In this document: positions 24,259 to 33,237 of the stretch, piece after piece
Numbering within the stretch: position 1 is the stretch's first letter
How the letters are laid out: each line of letters opens with the position of its first letter
From: an uncultured Paracoccaceae bacterium
Lineage (GTDB): Bacteria; Pseudomonadota; Alphaproteobacteria; Rhodobacterales; Rhodobacteraceae
Reading direction: 5' to 3'
DNA length: 64,000 bases
Assembly: GCA_947488175.1 (NCBI GenBank)
Contig: CANKYO010000013.1
Coordinates: 1-64,000, forward strand
Translations under genes and position numbers: made by a program
The notes under the pieces: generated by a model
What the model was told of the DNA's origin: nothing
The model's input: only the letters and a program-made list of their open reading frames with translations
Databases searched by the model: none

Positions 24259-25399
24259 TACCCGCTCACCTGATGAAATTGAACGCGAGATCGAAGAGCA
24301 ACGTTCTGATCTGTCCTCAAACCTTGAGGACTTGCAGAACAAGTTCTCTATAGACACCATTGTGCGCCAAATTGGCGACCAATTTCGCGAACATGGCGGC
24401 GACATGGGCCGCTCCATCTCTGATCAGGTCAAGGCGAACCCGATCCCGTTGGCTTTGACGGGCATTGGCTTGGCATGGTTGATGTTCGGCAATGGCACTC
24501 AGAAGCAGCCAGCGCAGGCGCGAATTTCGGATCGTCTTGACGATGATCGCTACAGCGATGTTGAGACCGACTTTCGCCGCACGCGCGAACGGCAGGGGCG
24601 TCCCGATATCGCTCCAACCACCTATCCAGCCGCTCGCAACGATGGCCCCTCTTGGTCACGCGATGATACGGACAATGGTCTATCGCTGACCGATCGGGCG
24701 TCTTCCGGTGCCGCAGTAATCAAGGACGGTGCTTCATCCGCCGCAGCGCCGGTTTCAGACGCCGCCCGCAATGCCGGATCATCCGCTGCGGATGCAGCGG
24801 CGACTGCCGGTTCGAAAATCTCGGGTGCAGCGGCCTCTGCAAAGTCATCTGTGAAGAGGGCTGCACAAACAGCCCGCGATGGTACGAGTGCAGCGGCCAG
24901 CCGCATCGCCGAAGGCACCGAAAACCTGACGGAAGAAGGCCGCAGGCGCGTCATCGCTGCACGGCAAAAGGCCATCGACCTGCGCCGTCAGACAGCACGG
25001 TCCGCGCAGGACGGTGCGGATGCAGCGGCTGACTTCTATGACCGTCAGCCGCTGGTCGTGGGCGCGTTGGCCCTGGCCGTCGGTGCCGCTCTTGGCGGTG
25101 CCTTGCCGCGCACAAAGGCCGAAGACAACCTGATGGGATCACAAAGCGACGATCTGATCGATCGGGCTGAGCGGATTTTCGAGGAAGAAAAGGACAAGGC
25201 CATGTCTGTTGCTAAATCCGTCAAGGAAGAGATGACCGATATAGCGTCCGAGGCCAAAGCCGACCTCGATCGCGGTACACCCGGCGATCAGACCGCAGCG
25301 CAGGCGATTGGCCATAAGGCCAAATCTGTTGCGGGCCGCGTGACCGACAGAGCCAAGTCGGCTGCCAAGGAAGAAAAGCTGGGAAAACCCAAGACATGA
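24248..25399 (+). CDS. DUF3618 protein with Ala-rich apolipoprotein-like body
   Basis: A 383-residue protein. Residues about 8-50 are DUF3618 (PDEIEREIEEQRSDLSSNLEDL); a short hydrophobic segment follows (IPLALTGIGLAWLMFGN). Residues 130-265 are strongly Ala/Ser/Lys-rich with repeated AASA/SAAD patterns and amphipathic helices. A second anchor, DRQPLVVGALALAVGAALGG, precedes an acidic-basic helical tail (EEKDKAMSVAKSVKEEM). Likely coats or stabilises the inner membrane. It is followed by a strong terminator. Confidence 0.82.
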   Translation: MTNDTRSPDEIEREIEEQRSDLSSNLEDLQNKFSIDTIVRQIGDQFREHGGDMGRSISDQVKANPIPLALTGIGLAWLMFGNGTQKQPAQARISDRLDDDRYSDVETDFRRTRERQGRPDIAPTTYPAARNDGPSWSRDDTDNGLSLTDRASSGAAVIKDGASSAAAPVSDAARNAGSSAADAAATAGSKISGAAASAKSSVKRAAQTARDGTSAAASRIAEGTENLTEEGRRRVIAARQKAIDLRRQTARSAQDGADAAADFYDRQPLVVGALALAVGAALGGALPRTKAEDNLMGSQSDDLIDRAERIFEEEKDKAMSVAKSVKEEMTDIASEAKADLDRGTPGDQTAAQAIGHKAKSVAGRVTDRAKSAAKEEKLGKPKT

Positions 25400-25407
25400 T
25401 TCGTAGC

Positions 25408-25435
25408 GAAAGGGGCCACACGGCCCCTTTCTTTT
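25408..25435 (+). terminator. Rho-independent terminator
   Basis: GAAAGGGGCC, loop ACAC, GGCCCCTTTC, then TTTT: a perfect 10-bp GC-rich stem just after the DUF3618 stop, ending the operon that starts at 23304. Confidence 0.88.
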
Positions 25436-25468
25436 CGACCTTGTGATGTCCCTTAAGAAAGCTGTGCC

Positions 25469-26416
25469 ATGTCCCGCGGTCGAAATGCTGAGACACCTGT
25501 AGACATTCCAGCGACTGGCTGGAAGGACGTCGCGTTTCGTCTCAAAGACGAGATTGCTGCCGACCGCGTCGGGCTGATTGCCGCGGGAGTGGCCTTTTAC
25601 GGGCTATTGGCCCTGTTTCCAGCAATTACAGCGCTGATAGCGATTAGCGGCTTGCTTGTTGAGCCGAACGATATCGTCGATCAACTGAGCAGCCTGTCAG
25701 GCGTCATGCCTGAAGAAGTGATCTCGATTATCACAAATCAGGCCACCGCTGTAGCGGGCTCTCGCGAAGGCGGGTTGGGTCTGGCGGCCGCTTTCGGCAT
25801 TTTGGTGGCGCTCTATTCGGCGTCCAAAGGCATGGCGAGCCTGATCCAGGGAATTAATGTTGCTTATGACGAAGAAGAAGAACGCGGCTTTATCAAACTC
25901 AAGCTTGTCACCTTCGGCCTGACTATTTTTCTTGTGGTCGGCGTTTTGATTGCACTTCTTTCCACGCTTGGCTTGCCTGCGCTTCTGGCGTTTATCGATC
26001 GTGGCCCAATGATCGAAATCATTCTTACCGGCGGCTTGTGGCTGGGGCTGGTTGCTTTGACAATTTTCGGGCTGTCTGTTTTGTACCGCTACGCGCCGTC
26101 GCGCGACGCTGCTGAATGGAAGTGGGCATCAGTGGGTGCCATTGTCGGTTGTTTGATGTGGGTCGTGGCCTCGGCTGGTTTCGCATTCTACGTCAACAAC
26201 TTTGGTTCCTATAACGAAAGCTTCGGCACCCTTGCAGGCGTCATTGTTTTGCTGATGTGGTTTTGGATTTCCGGGTTCATTATTTTATTGGGTGCAGAAT
26301 TGAACGCAGAGTTGGAGGCACAGACACGAGTTGATACTACCGTAGGGCGCGACCTGCCAATGGGCGCACGGGATGCGAAAAAGGCGGACGTACTGGGCGA
26401 GGCCGCCGCTAAATGA
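25469..26416 (+). CDS. YihY/BrkB family inner-membrane protein
   Basis: A 315-residue, six-helix YihY protein: LIAAGVAFYGLLALFPAITALIA, the conserved LYSASKGMASLIQGINVAYDEEEERGF, LYRYAPSR and GAIVGCLMWVVASAGFAFYV. Once called RNase BN, the family has no proven function; membrane or envelope roles are assumed. It starts a set with the EEP and AI-2E genes (17-base gap and 11-base overlap). Confidence 0.88.
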   Translation: MSRGRNAETPVDIPATGWKDVAFRLKDEIAADRVGLIAAGVAFYGLLALFPAITALIAISGLLVEPNDIVDQLSSLSGVMPEEVISIITNQATAVAGSREGGLGLAAAFGILVALYSASKGMASLIQGINVAYDEEEERGFIKLKLVTFGLTIFLVVGVLIALLSTLGLPALLAFIDRGPMIEIILTGGLWLGLVALTIFGLSVLYRYAPSRDAAEWKWASVGAIVGCLMWVVASAGFAFYVNNFGSYNESFGTLAGVIVLLMWFWISGFIILLGAELNAELEAQTRVDTTVGRDLPMGARDAKKADVLGEAAAK

Positions 26417-26432
26417 ATGACGAGAAATACAG

Positions 26433-27413
26433 ATGTTGAATGCGTTATTGTGGGTCTTGGCCCTTTCAGTCCTGGTTGTGACCGCATTGCCTTTGACCAA
26501 CAGTGTGACGTGGTGGGTGCGCATGTGGGACTTTCCGCGTGTCCATATCGCAATCGTGGCACTTGTGGTTTTGATCGGGTGCCTGCCGTTTACAGTATCG
26601 TTCAAGCTACCAATGATTGTTTTGATGGCCGCAGCCATGTGCTACCAATCCGTGCAGGTTTTTCCCTACACACCGCTCGCCAAAACCGAGGTTGAGCTGG
26701 TCGAGGTACCCGCATCGGTCCGGCCGGTTTCGATGATGTCTGTAAACGTCTTGATGGAAAACACGCGTTATGCTGATCTGGCTCGCATCATTGACCGAGA
26801 AGACCCCGATATCCTGCTATTGATGGAAACAGATCAGGTTTGGCATGACGCTCTTGGTAACGTTCTTGACCGCTATGCAACGGTGAAAATGCACATCGCC
26901 GATGACCACTATGGTCTGATCTTTGCCACACGGCTTGATCCGGTCAGCGTTGACCTGCTGTGGCCCGATGCGGACGATACACCAGCACTGAAAGCGGTGC
27001 TGCGCGCGCGCGATGGTACAGAGTTCAACTTTATCGGCCTGCATCCTCGGCCCCCGGTACCGGGCAACGACACAGCGGTCCGTGACAAACAGATCAAGAA
27101 TGCCGCACTGATGACATCCTCGTCGGAACGACCCACAATATGCATGGGCGACTTCAATGACGTGGCATGGTCATGGACCACGAAACGGTTTAAGCGCTAT
27201 GGCGGCTTTGTCGAACCGCGCGTTGGACGCGGCATGTATGCCAGCTTTCATGCAGACTATCCGTTCATGCGCCTTCCTATTGACCAGATATTTTTGACGA
27301 AGGACGTCAATCTAGCATCGTTCGACCGGCTTGAGAGCTTTGGCTCCGACCACTTCCCCATGGCCGTCACCGTCTACTTCGACAATGACGGGAGCACAGA
27401 TCATGAAAGCTGA
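26433..27413 (+). CDS. Membrane-anchored endonuclease/exonuclease/phosphatase protein
   Basis: A 326-residue protein with two to three N-terminal membrane helices (LLWVLALSVLVVTALPL, VHIAIVALVVLIGCLPFTV) and an EEP catalytic domain from about 95: MSVNVLMENTRY (N-term Asn), ILLLMETDQVW (Glu), FIGLHPRPP (His), MGDFNDVAWS (D-x-N) and FGSDHFPMAV (D-H). All catalytic motifs are present. Such anchored EEP proteins hydrolyse phosphodiesters, possibly lipid headgroups. Its 3' end overlaps the AI-2E gene by 11 bases. Confidence 0.87.
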   Translation: MLNALLWVLALSVLVVTALPLTNSVTWWVRMWDFPRVHIAIVALVVLIGCLPFTVSFKLPMIVLMAAAMCYQSVQVFPYTPLAKTEVELVEVPASVRPVSMMSVNVLMENTRYADLARIIDREDPDILLLMETDQVWHDALGNVLDRYATVKMHIADDHYGLIFATRLDPVSVDLLWPDADDTPALKAVLRARDGTEFNFIGLHPRPPVPGNDTAVRDKQIKNAALMTSSSERPTICMGDFNDVAWSWTTKRFKRYGGFVEPRVGRGMYASFHADYPFMRLPIDQIFLTKDVNLASFDRLESFGSDHFPMAVTVYFDNDGSTDHES

Positions 27414-28542
27414 CACCAAATCTTCGGATACGACCGACGTTGTGTTGACGCAGGCCCCCTCGAAACGACTGGAGATAGCGGCAATCGGTATTTTTTGTCT
27501 GTTGCTCCTTCAGACAATGGTGTGGGCAAGCGATTTTCTGATCCCCGTAACAGCAGCATTTCTGGGCTATTTCGTTTTGAACAGACCCCGCCGCTGGCTG
27601 GCAAAAATCGGGTTTGCGCCTGTCATTTCAGCAACATTGTTTACATCGATCCTGACGGCGTTGATCGTGCTCTTATTGGTGCAACTCAGTGAGCCCGCCG
27701 CGCAGTTCATCGAAGACCTTCCTTCGCTGATGGAACAAATCAAGCAAAAACTGTCGACGTCTGGCGGGACACTTGAAGCCATCAACGACGCAACCGTCGC
27801 CGCAGAAGAAATCATCGCAGATCAAGACGCCGAAACGGTCGCAGTTGAGGTCGTCTCGAACACTGGGGTTGCGGCAACTATATTCAGCATGGCTCCGGGC
27901 TTTTTGAGCCGTATCCTCTTCGCACTGATCCTGCTTTTTTTCCTCGTGGCCTCCGGTGACATGTTCTTGACCAAGACCGTGCAGAGCTTTGACCGTTTCA
28001 GCGACAAGCGTCGCGCCGTCGAAGTCCTTCATGCCATTGAGGACCGTTTGGGGTACTATCTGGGTGGCATTACCATCATCAACGCGGGCCTCGGGGCGGC
28101 CGTCGCGGTCGCGATGACACTTTGGGGTCTGCCCGGTGCGGTCTTGCTCGGGTTTATGGCGTTCGGGTTGAACTTTGTGCCCTTCTTAGGCGGGCTTGCT
28201 GGCGCGACCATCGCGGCCGCCATTGCATTCGTCAGCCTTGACGGCACTTGGGCGGCGGCAGGGGTATTTGGCACATACATCTTCTTGACCTCTATCGAAG
28301 GGCAGTTCGTCACGCCGGTCGTCATTTCTCGCAGGATGAGGTTGAACACCACAGTCGTGTTTCTGTCTGTCGCGTTCTTTGCGTGGATATGGTCGGTGAT
28401 GGGAATGGTCGTCGCCCTGCCGATCCTGATCGTCCTCAAGATCGCCTGCGACGAGACTGAATCATTGGAGACACTGGCCCGTTTCTTAGGGGATGTGGAC
28501 GATGATCGAAATCTGGACAAGACCGATATCCAGCAAAAATAG
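27403..28542 (+). CDS. AI-2E family transporter (TqsA/PerM-like)
   Basis: A 379-residue permease of the AI-2E exporter family: PVTAAFLGYFVLNRPRRWLAKI, a cytoplasmic-periplasmic charged stretch about residues 115-155, LGYYLGGITIINAGLGAAVAVAMTLWGLPGAVLLGFMAF and IEGQFVTPVVISRRMRLNTTVVF (the conserved E-G-x-x-x-T-P). Family members move small molecules or Na+; the cargo here is unknown. ATG 27403 has GGGAG upstream. A terminator follows the stop. Confidence 0.87.
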   Translation: MKADTKSSDTTDVVLTQAPSKRLEIAAIGIFCLLLLQTMVWASDFLIPVTAAFLGYFVLNRPRRWLAKIGFAPVISATLFTSILTALIVLLLVQLSEPAAQFIEDLPSLMEQIKQKLSTSGGTLEAINDATVAAEEIIADQDAETVAVEVVSNTGVAATIFSMAPGFLSRILFALILLFFLVASGDMFLTKTVQSFDRFSDKRRAVEVLHAIEDRLGYYLGGITIINAGLGAAVAVAMTLWGLPGAVLLGFMAFGLNFVPFLGGLAGATIAAAIAFVSLDGTWAAAGVFGTYIFLTSIEGQFVTPVVISRRMRLNTTVVFLSVAFFAWIWSVMGMVVALPILIVLKIACDETESLETLARFLGDVDDDRNLDKTDIQQK

Positions 28543-28578
28543 ACAGGCGAAACCATCTTCCGCCTGTCTGTCTCTGTT
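28541..28578. terminator. Bidirectional terminator
   Basis: AGACAGGCG and CGCCTGTCT flank an 11-base loop; T-runs follow in both directions (CTGTTTTAG on +, ATTTTTGC on -). It serves the convergent AI-2E and GlsB genes. Confidence 0.8.
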
Positions 28579-28833
28579 TTAGGTTCGGCCACGCACCATG
28601 CGTACTGCATAGATGAGCAAGCATGCGCCCGCTGCCGCGACAATCAACTGCCCGATCCAACCGCCCAGCGTGGTGCCGATGATCGCAAACAATAACCAGT
28701 TCAGAACCACTGCGCCGAGAATACCAAGCACGATATTCATCAACAGGCTCTGATCCGTCTTCATGATCTTCTCTGCAATCCAGCCCGCTAGCGCGCCGAT
28801 GATCAGCGAACCGATCCAACCTATACCAGTCAT
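28579..28833 (-). CDS. GlsB/YeaQ/YmgE family stress membrane protein
   Basis: An 84-residue, three-helix small membrane protein: GWIGSLIIGALAGWIAEKIM, NIVLGILGAVVLNWLLF, LGGWIGQLIVAAAGACLLIYA. The Gly-rich 'transglycosylase-associated' family accompanies general stress responses. Fits the surrounding stress cluster. The AAGGAAGACAGGA region before 28833 is the ribosome-binding site. Confidence 0.87.
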   Translation of the reverse strand: MTGIGWIGSLIIGALAGWIAEKIMKTDQSLLMNIVLGILGAVVLNWLLFAIIGTTLGGWIGQLIVAAAGACLLIYAVRMVRGRT

Positions 28834-29010
28834 TCCTGTCTTCCTTTTTTACCCTCTAGGGTCGTTGAAGTGAGATGGGCGAAGCATCGAATCCAAAGTG
28901 ACATTGGCTTTCGGCACCCCGCCCGCAAGCGCCGTGATCAAAAAAACAACCACAACGCTGTCGTTCACTGGCTGGTGAAAAAGGCCCAGAAGGACTTTTT
29001 CCTGGCCAGC

Positions 29011-30087
29011 TTAGTCGAGGCCAAGCTCTTCCGCCAGACGCACACCCGGATCGAGAACGCGTACTTCACGCTCGTTATACTCCGGCATATTCTCAAGCTG
29101 CGACTGGGTGAATTCAGGAAGGATCAGTTCATCGCGGCGCATAATCAGCTTTTCAACCGGAATCGCCACTTCGTTCTCGCCCATGCCGAGAAAGCCGCCG
29201 ACACCGATGATCGCAACGAGGGTCTGACCACGGATACCAATAAAATCGACCTCTCCCACGTCTTCACCTGTTTCTGTGGCGACGCTGCGACCGATCAGAT
29301 CTTCTGCGTTTTGGTTGAAGATTGGCAGGATCTTGACAGATTCCTGGTAGCGCGCCCGATCTTCGTTGGTCATGTTGCCGGCGGCATCAGCCCTGAAGTC
29401 TTCCATGACGACACGCGCCTGCATCTGTTCGATCTCGACGTCCGCTTCACCACCGCCAACGACGTTGACTTCTGCCTCTTCACTTGTAACGGAAACATCG
29501 GCGCTTTCACCTTGCTGCACATTCACTTGTGCTTCCTCCTGCGTCACGTTGACATCAGCAGCCTCCGAGCCTGTGATGTTGACCTGTGCGTCACCCTGCT
29601 GGAATTCGATGCGCGGCTGGGCCTCCTGAATGGTGATTTTCGGTTCAGGACGGACAAAGCGCACAACGGGGGCGGGTTGGTTCAGATCGATTATCGGTTC
29701 ACCGGTCTCAACATCGACAACGGGCTTTGGCACCATGACCGTGACGACAGGTTCAGGAATGAACACGGTGATCTGCGGCTGTGCCTGCTCTACTGTGATG
29801 ATGGGGGCCTGTTGACGAACCCGCACGGTGGGCTCCGGCACAACGACAGTGATTTCCGGCTGTGGTTGAGTGACAGTCACCACGGGCTGGCCCTGGGTCA
29901 CTTCGACATTGGGGTCAGGTACGATCACGTTTACAGTTGCGTCCTCTTGCTGGACAACGACCTGGCCGCCTTGAGTGTCTACAATGGACTCGGCCGTATC
30001 GGTAGTATTGGTCTGAGCGATCGTGCCGCCAGCAAAAGCAGCGCTGAAAGCTACGGTGCCGAGCAGTGTTTTCATGATCGAATTCAT
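29011..30087 (-). CDS. Exported repetitive beta-rich protein with C-terminal PRC-barrel
   Basis: A 358-residue exported protein. After a signal peptide (KTLLGTVAFSAAFAGGTIAQ), residues about 40-230 repeat a V-x-V / P-x-P pattern every 13-15 residues (VTVTQPQPEITVVVPEP, IITVEQAQPQITVFIPEP, VVRFVRPEPKITIQEAQP), turning acidic near the end (QVNITGSE, DVNVTQEEAQVNV). Residues about 255-345 form a PRC-barrel (LIGRSVATETGEDVGEVDFIGI, AIPVEKLIMRRDELI). The repeats suggest a beta-solenoid or extended stalk. ATG 30087 has AAGGAAG upstream. Likely periplasmic; stress-associated by context. Confidence 0.78.
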   Translation of the reverse strand: MNSIMKTLLGTVAFSAAFAGGTIAQTNTTDTAESIVDTQGGQVVVQQEDATVNVIVPDPNVEVTQGQPVVTVTQPQPEITVVVPEPTVRVRQQAPIITVEQAQPQITVFIPEPVVTVMVPKPVVDVETGEPIIDLNQPAPVVRFVRPEPKITIQEAQPRIEFQQGDAQVNITGSEAADVNVTQEEAQVNVQQGESADVSVTSEEAEVNVVGGGEADVEIEQMQARVVMEDFRADAAGNMTNEDRARYQESVKILPIFNQNAEDLIGRSVATETGEDVGEVDFIGIRGQTLVAIIGVGGFLGMGENEVAIPVEKLIMRRDELILPEFTQSQLENMPEYNEREVRVLDPGVRLAEELGLD

Positions 30088-30097
30088 AGTTTCTTCC

Positions 30098-30604
30098 TTA
30101 TAAAGACGGAACAGAACCCAGCACCCCATCAGGGTACAGATGGTCCATGTTGCCCGTCCATTGATTACCCAATGGGGAGTCAACGACACGTTTTGCAACG
30201 GCTATGCATCCCCACCGGACGCTTGAATCAGCAATGCCGCCAATCCTTGAAGCTGTAAGCAGCCTAGCAGGCCGCCTTGTAAGATGCCGGGTCGTGGCAC
30301 TAATCTCTGATAAGTTTGGAGGCTTTTTCGGGGTTCCAGACGCTCTTGGGTCATGGGCTAGTCTGGTCCGCTTTTCCGGCGGTAAGGCCAATACAGCATC
30401 CTTGACCGCTACCAGCGCGGCTTCCAGCGTGTCAGAGACGCCGTGAATGTGGGGATCGGTCCATGTCATCCATGACCACCTGTGGGGGGTCGTGCGTTGA
30501 TCGAGAATGACCCGCATACCGCCCTGATACCGGATCAACCAGTCATCGCCGCTGCGGGCGAGGTAGTGGGGAGTGAACACCCCAGTTTTCTGCCGGAAGT
30601 TCAT
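30098..30604 (-). CDS. Hypothetical protein (uncertain)
   Basis: The frame from ATG 30604 gives 168 residues. The first 80 look coding (MNFRQKTGVFTPHYLAR, DDWLIRYQGG, TDPHIHGVSDTLEAALVAVK); the tail is Arg/Ser-rich and less convincing. No family recognised. The nearby YedK-type gene is decayed, so this too may be a fragment. Confidence 0.33.
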   Translation of the reverse strand: MNFRQKTGVFTPHYLARSGDDWLIRYQGGMRVILDQRTTPHRWSWMTWTDPHIHGVSDTLEAALVAVKDAVLALPPEKRTRLAHDPRASGTPKKPPNLSEISATTRHLTRRPARLLTASRIGGIADSSVRWGCIAVAKRVVDSPLGNQWTGNMDHLYPDGVLGSVPSL

Positions 30605-30779
30605 TTTCTGTTCCAAGGCAAAACTGTGACGCCGCTGCACAAAAAGACAGGCTATAAAAACGCAATCTCGTCACATTCCAACGCCAAAAAACAGGTAATT
30701 CGGTTTTGGCTGTGAGTGGCGCGACTGAATATGTTAGTGAGTGATTGGCGGTGGTTCTTATTGCAGGACCGCCGCCATG

Positions 30780-31399
30780 TTATTCTGGGCCATCAACCAT
30801 GACTAACTGATCATCCGGCAAGGGCCGTTGCAGGGTCAGGGCGTCTTCCACCGGAGCCGTCATCCACAGGTCAATTTCGTCTTTGGTGATTAAGATGACC
30901 GGCATGGCCTTGGGATGGATCGCGGCGACCATAGAATTGGATTCGGTGGTCAAGAACGCGAACAGGTCATCCGTGGTTTTGCCATCTTTCACCTTCCGCA
31001 CGGATGTCCATTGCGTCCAGATGCCAGCGAAGACGGCCAGTGGCTGGGTGGTGTTCAGGGCGAACCATTTTGGACCCTTGTGAACTCCGAAAAGGCCGAG
31101 AAAGGAACCATACAGCGATTGCAAGGCCCCAGCCAGCGCCGCCAGTGCGGTGACTTGGTGTTGCGCACATTGGCAACGCCCTTGTCATAGTTCTTCCCCT
31201 TCGACGTGAACTGTGGCGATGGCATCCCCCAACGCATGTTTGTCAGGACGCGCCGCTGATCCGAATTGATGACCACGGGGGCAATCTTGTCGGGATAGAT
31301 GCCGAGAAGACAGGGAAGGTTGCCGGTGCGGTCATCTCAGATCTTGATCAGATCAATGATGGCAGCTTGGGAACTCGTCATCGAATATAGGTTACACAT
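30780..31399 (-). pseudogene. YedK/HMCES (SRAP) abasic-site protein, broken
   Basis: Reading from ATG 31399 gives MCNLYSMTSSQAAIIDLIKI, then TGA (31338-31340) where CGA for Arg is expected, then in the same frame DDRTGNLP...GIYPDKIAPVV, LTNMRWGMPSP, NTKSPHWRRWLGP, NRCMVPFSAFSE. Near 31066-31075 one base is missing and the frame shifts to PKWFALNTTQPLAVFAGIWT, ...MPVILI to the end. So one nonsense and one frameshift separate it from a full SRAP protein, which crosslinks abasic sites through Cys2. Catalytic Cys2 itself is intact. Confidence 0.8.
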
Positions 31400-31841
31400 G
31401 GGCACTCACAAACCGGAAGAACTGGATCAAGCGTACATGGCGCGACAACTGGACTCAATCGCGGGCATAGAGGGACAAAAATATGGGTGGTCCGAATGGC
31501 AGTCGAACGTTTCTTAAGTACTACTACTACCGTTTAAAATCAGCGTTTTACATGAACCAATCGACGCACTGTCCCTCTGCCACTGTCCACCTCAAATTCA
31601 CGCTGCGACCGATAACGGGTACCCTCAAAGGCCGCGCATGAACAGACCCGTTGCCGCAGTTGGGTCAGAGGCTTGGTATGGCAAGCGCATGCCTAGATAC
31701 CTGCATTTTCCAAAGAGAGTTGGACTAACCCGCCCGACAAGGTCAGCTCACGACTTAAATAGCGAGACGGGGGGGGTCGCTTCGCTAACAAAGCTGACAT
31801 TTTGAGGCTTTTGTTGTAACGTTTGAAGCGGAGGAACAGCG
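31400..31841. other. Gene-free stretch
   Basis: I see no coding frame or clear structure. A run of short frames, a poly-G run near 31770 and a GGAGG (about 31830) serving the next gene are all that stand out. Confidence 0.4.
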
Positions 31842-32231
31842 ATGTCAGAGCGAATGCTTGGTGGATGCAAATGTGGGCTGGTTCGCTATGAAGGCATCCG
31901 TTTAGACGCCCCAATGTTTCGTTGCCACTGTCGTGATTGCCAACAACTCACCGGCTCGGGGCATTCAGAGATGATGCCTCTCGCACGCGAGGACTTTGCG
32001 ATAACTGATACCTGCAAAACATACGAAATGTCGGGTGGATCAGGGCAGTCAACCTTCAGTGGTTTCTGTCCGAATTGCGGATCACAGATTACGCGGAACA
32101 GCCAAAGGATGAGTGACCGAATCTATGTACACGCGTCTTCACTGGACGATCCCGGCAAGTATGAACCAGAAAAATCAATTTATCCGAACTCTGCGCAGGT
32201 GTGGGATGAGGCAGCAATCATCAAAGGATAA
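31842..32231 (+). CDS. GFA family (glutathione-dependent formaldehyde-activating-like) protein
   Basis: A 129-residue zinc protein of the GFA/CENP-V fold. Zinc ligands are seen in GGCKCGLVRY, FRCHCRDCQQLTG and GFCPNCGSQI. The family includes Gfa but most members have unknown small-molecule substrates. ATG 31842 has GGAGG upstream. Stand-alone gene. Confidence 0.87.
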   Translation: MSERMLGGCKCGLVRYEGIRLDAPMFRCHCRDCQQLTGSGHSEMMPLAREDFAITDTCKTYEMSGGSGQSTFSGFCPNCGSQITRNSQRMSDRIYVHASSLDDPGKYEPEKSIYPNSAQVWDEAAIIKG

Positions 32232-32398
32232 TTATGGACTCACTGCAGACCTCAGAGGCATTTGGTCGTCTGTTTTTGTTCACAAGAACCTAGTCGATGA
32301 CTGCAAAGCAGGAAGACACGGTCGTCGGAATTTCCATCCACAATGACAGCTATGAGAAACGCCATACTTGAAGTACGCTCGAGATCTACAAACCCAGG

Positions 32399-33037
32399 GT
32401 GTGTATTGTGCTGGAGTTCGATGAACAGATTGAGACCGTAGAACGCCTCCGAGAACTCCTGCCCACCGAGGGTTTTACCAATACATTCCTCAAAGTGACC
32501 AATCGACTGAACGACGTTGCACGAAAGTTCATTACCCTTGCACCGTTCATCATCGTGGCGACCAAGACGTCAGAGGGATTGATCGACATATCGCCGAAAG
32601 GAGATCCGGCTGGTTTCGTAGAGGTCTACGATGACAAAACCCTGATCATCCCGGATCGGCTTGGTAATCACCGGGTCGACGGCTTTCAGAACCTTCTAGA
32701 AGACCCCAATATAGCCCTTTTGTTCATAGTGCCCGGCCATGGCGATACTCTACGAATTGCGGGAACGGCCCGTATCGTCCGGGACACCAAAATCAGCAAG
32801 CGCCATGCCATCAATGGGAGAGAGCCCCTGCTCGCTCTCGTGGTCAATGTTGAGGAAGCCTTCATGCATTGTTCGAAATCATTCATTCGCTCGCACCTTT
32901 GGCATCCAGATCACTGGCCAGAGCGCAAATCTGCCCCGACCCTGGCAGAGTGGGTCATCGCAACGGTCGATAGAGAACAAACACTTGATGAGGTGCAGGA
33001 CGATCATACGGCTGATGAGGGCACGCGTTTGTATTGA
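32399..33037 (+). CDS. Pyridoxamine 5'-phosphate oxidase-fold FMN-binding protein
   Basis: A 212-residue protein of the PPOX-class split-barrel family (MSMEG_1061 type): FITLAPFIIVATKTSEGLIDISPKGDPAGF, LIIPDRLGNHRVDGFQNLLEDPNIALLFIVPGHGDTLRIAGTARI and CSKSFIRSHLWHP. The R-G-N and N-L motifs bind FMN phosphate in this fold. A flavin oxidoreductase of unknown substrate. GTG 32399 is the start; the 167 bases before it contain nothing I recognise. Confidence 0.85.
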   Translation: MCIVLEFDEQIETVERLRELLPTEGFTNTFLKVTNRLNDVARKFITLAPFIIVATKTSEGLIDISPKGDPAGFVEVYDDKTLIIPDRLGNHRVDGFQNLLEDPNIALLFIVPGHGDTLRIAGTARIVRDTKISKRHAINGREPLLALVVNVEEAFMHCSKSFIRSHLWHPDHWPERKSAPTLAEWVIATVDREQTLDEVQDDHTADEGTRLY

Positions 33038-33237
33038 TCCGCAAGGCCGACATTTCTGCCATTCTCGCCTCTAAATGCACATCGGTTGGATTTCAGACGC
33101 AACTGTAAGAAAGCTAGGACGCTGCTGCAATTCGTTGAGGTTGCACAAATGTCGGCTTCCACCATTGCGAAATCATTTGCTAGAATTCCTTGTCTGGAAC
33201 ATAGTGTGAACACAACAGCGCTGCGAAAGGTCGAACC

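Noticed and set aside
28870-30258. A 462-codon open frame on the + strand
   Set aside because: It is antisense to the repetitive PRC-barrel gene; the long open frame follows from the repeats, and the peptide (His/Leu/Arg-rich) has no family look.
31299-31517. A 72-codon + strand frame
   Set aside because: Antisense to the 5' end of the broken YedK-type gene; no ribosome-binding site.
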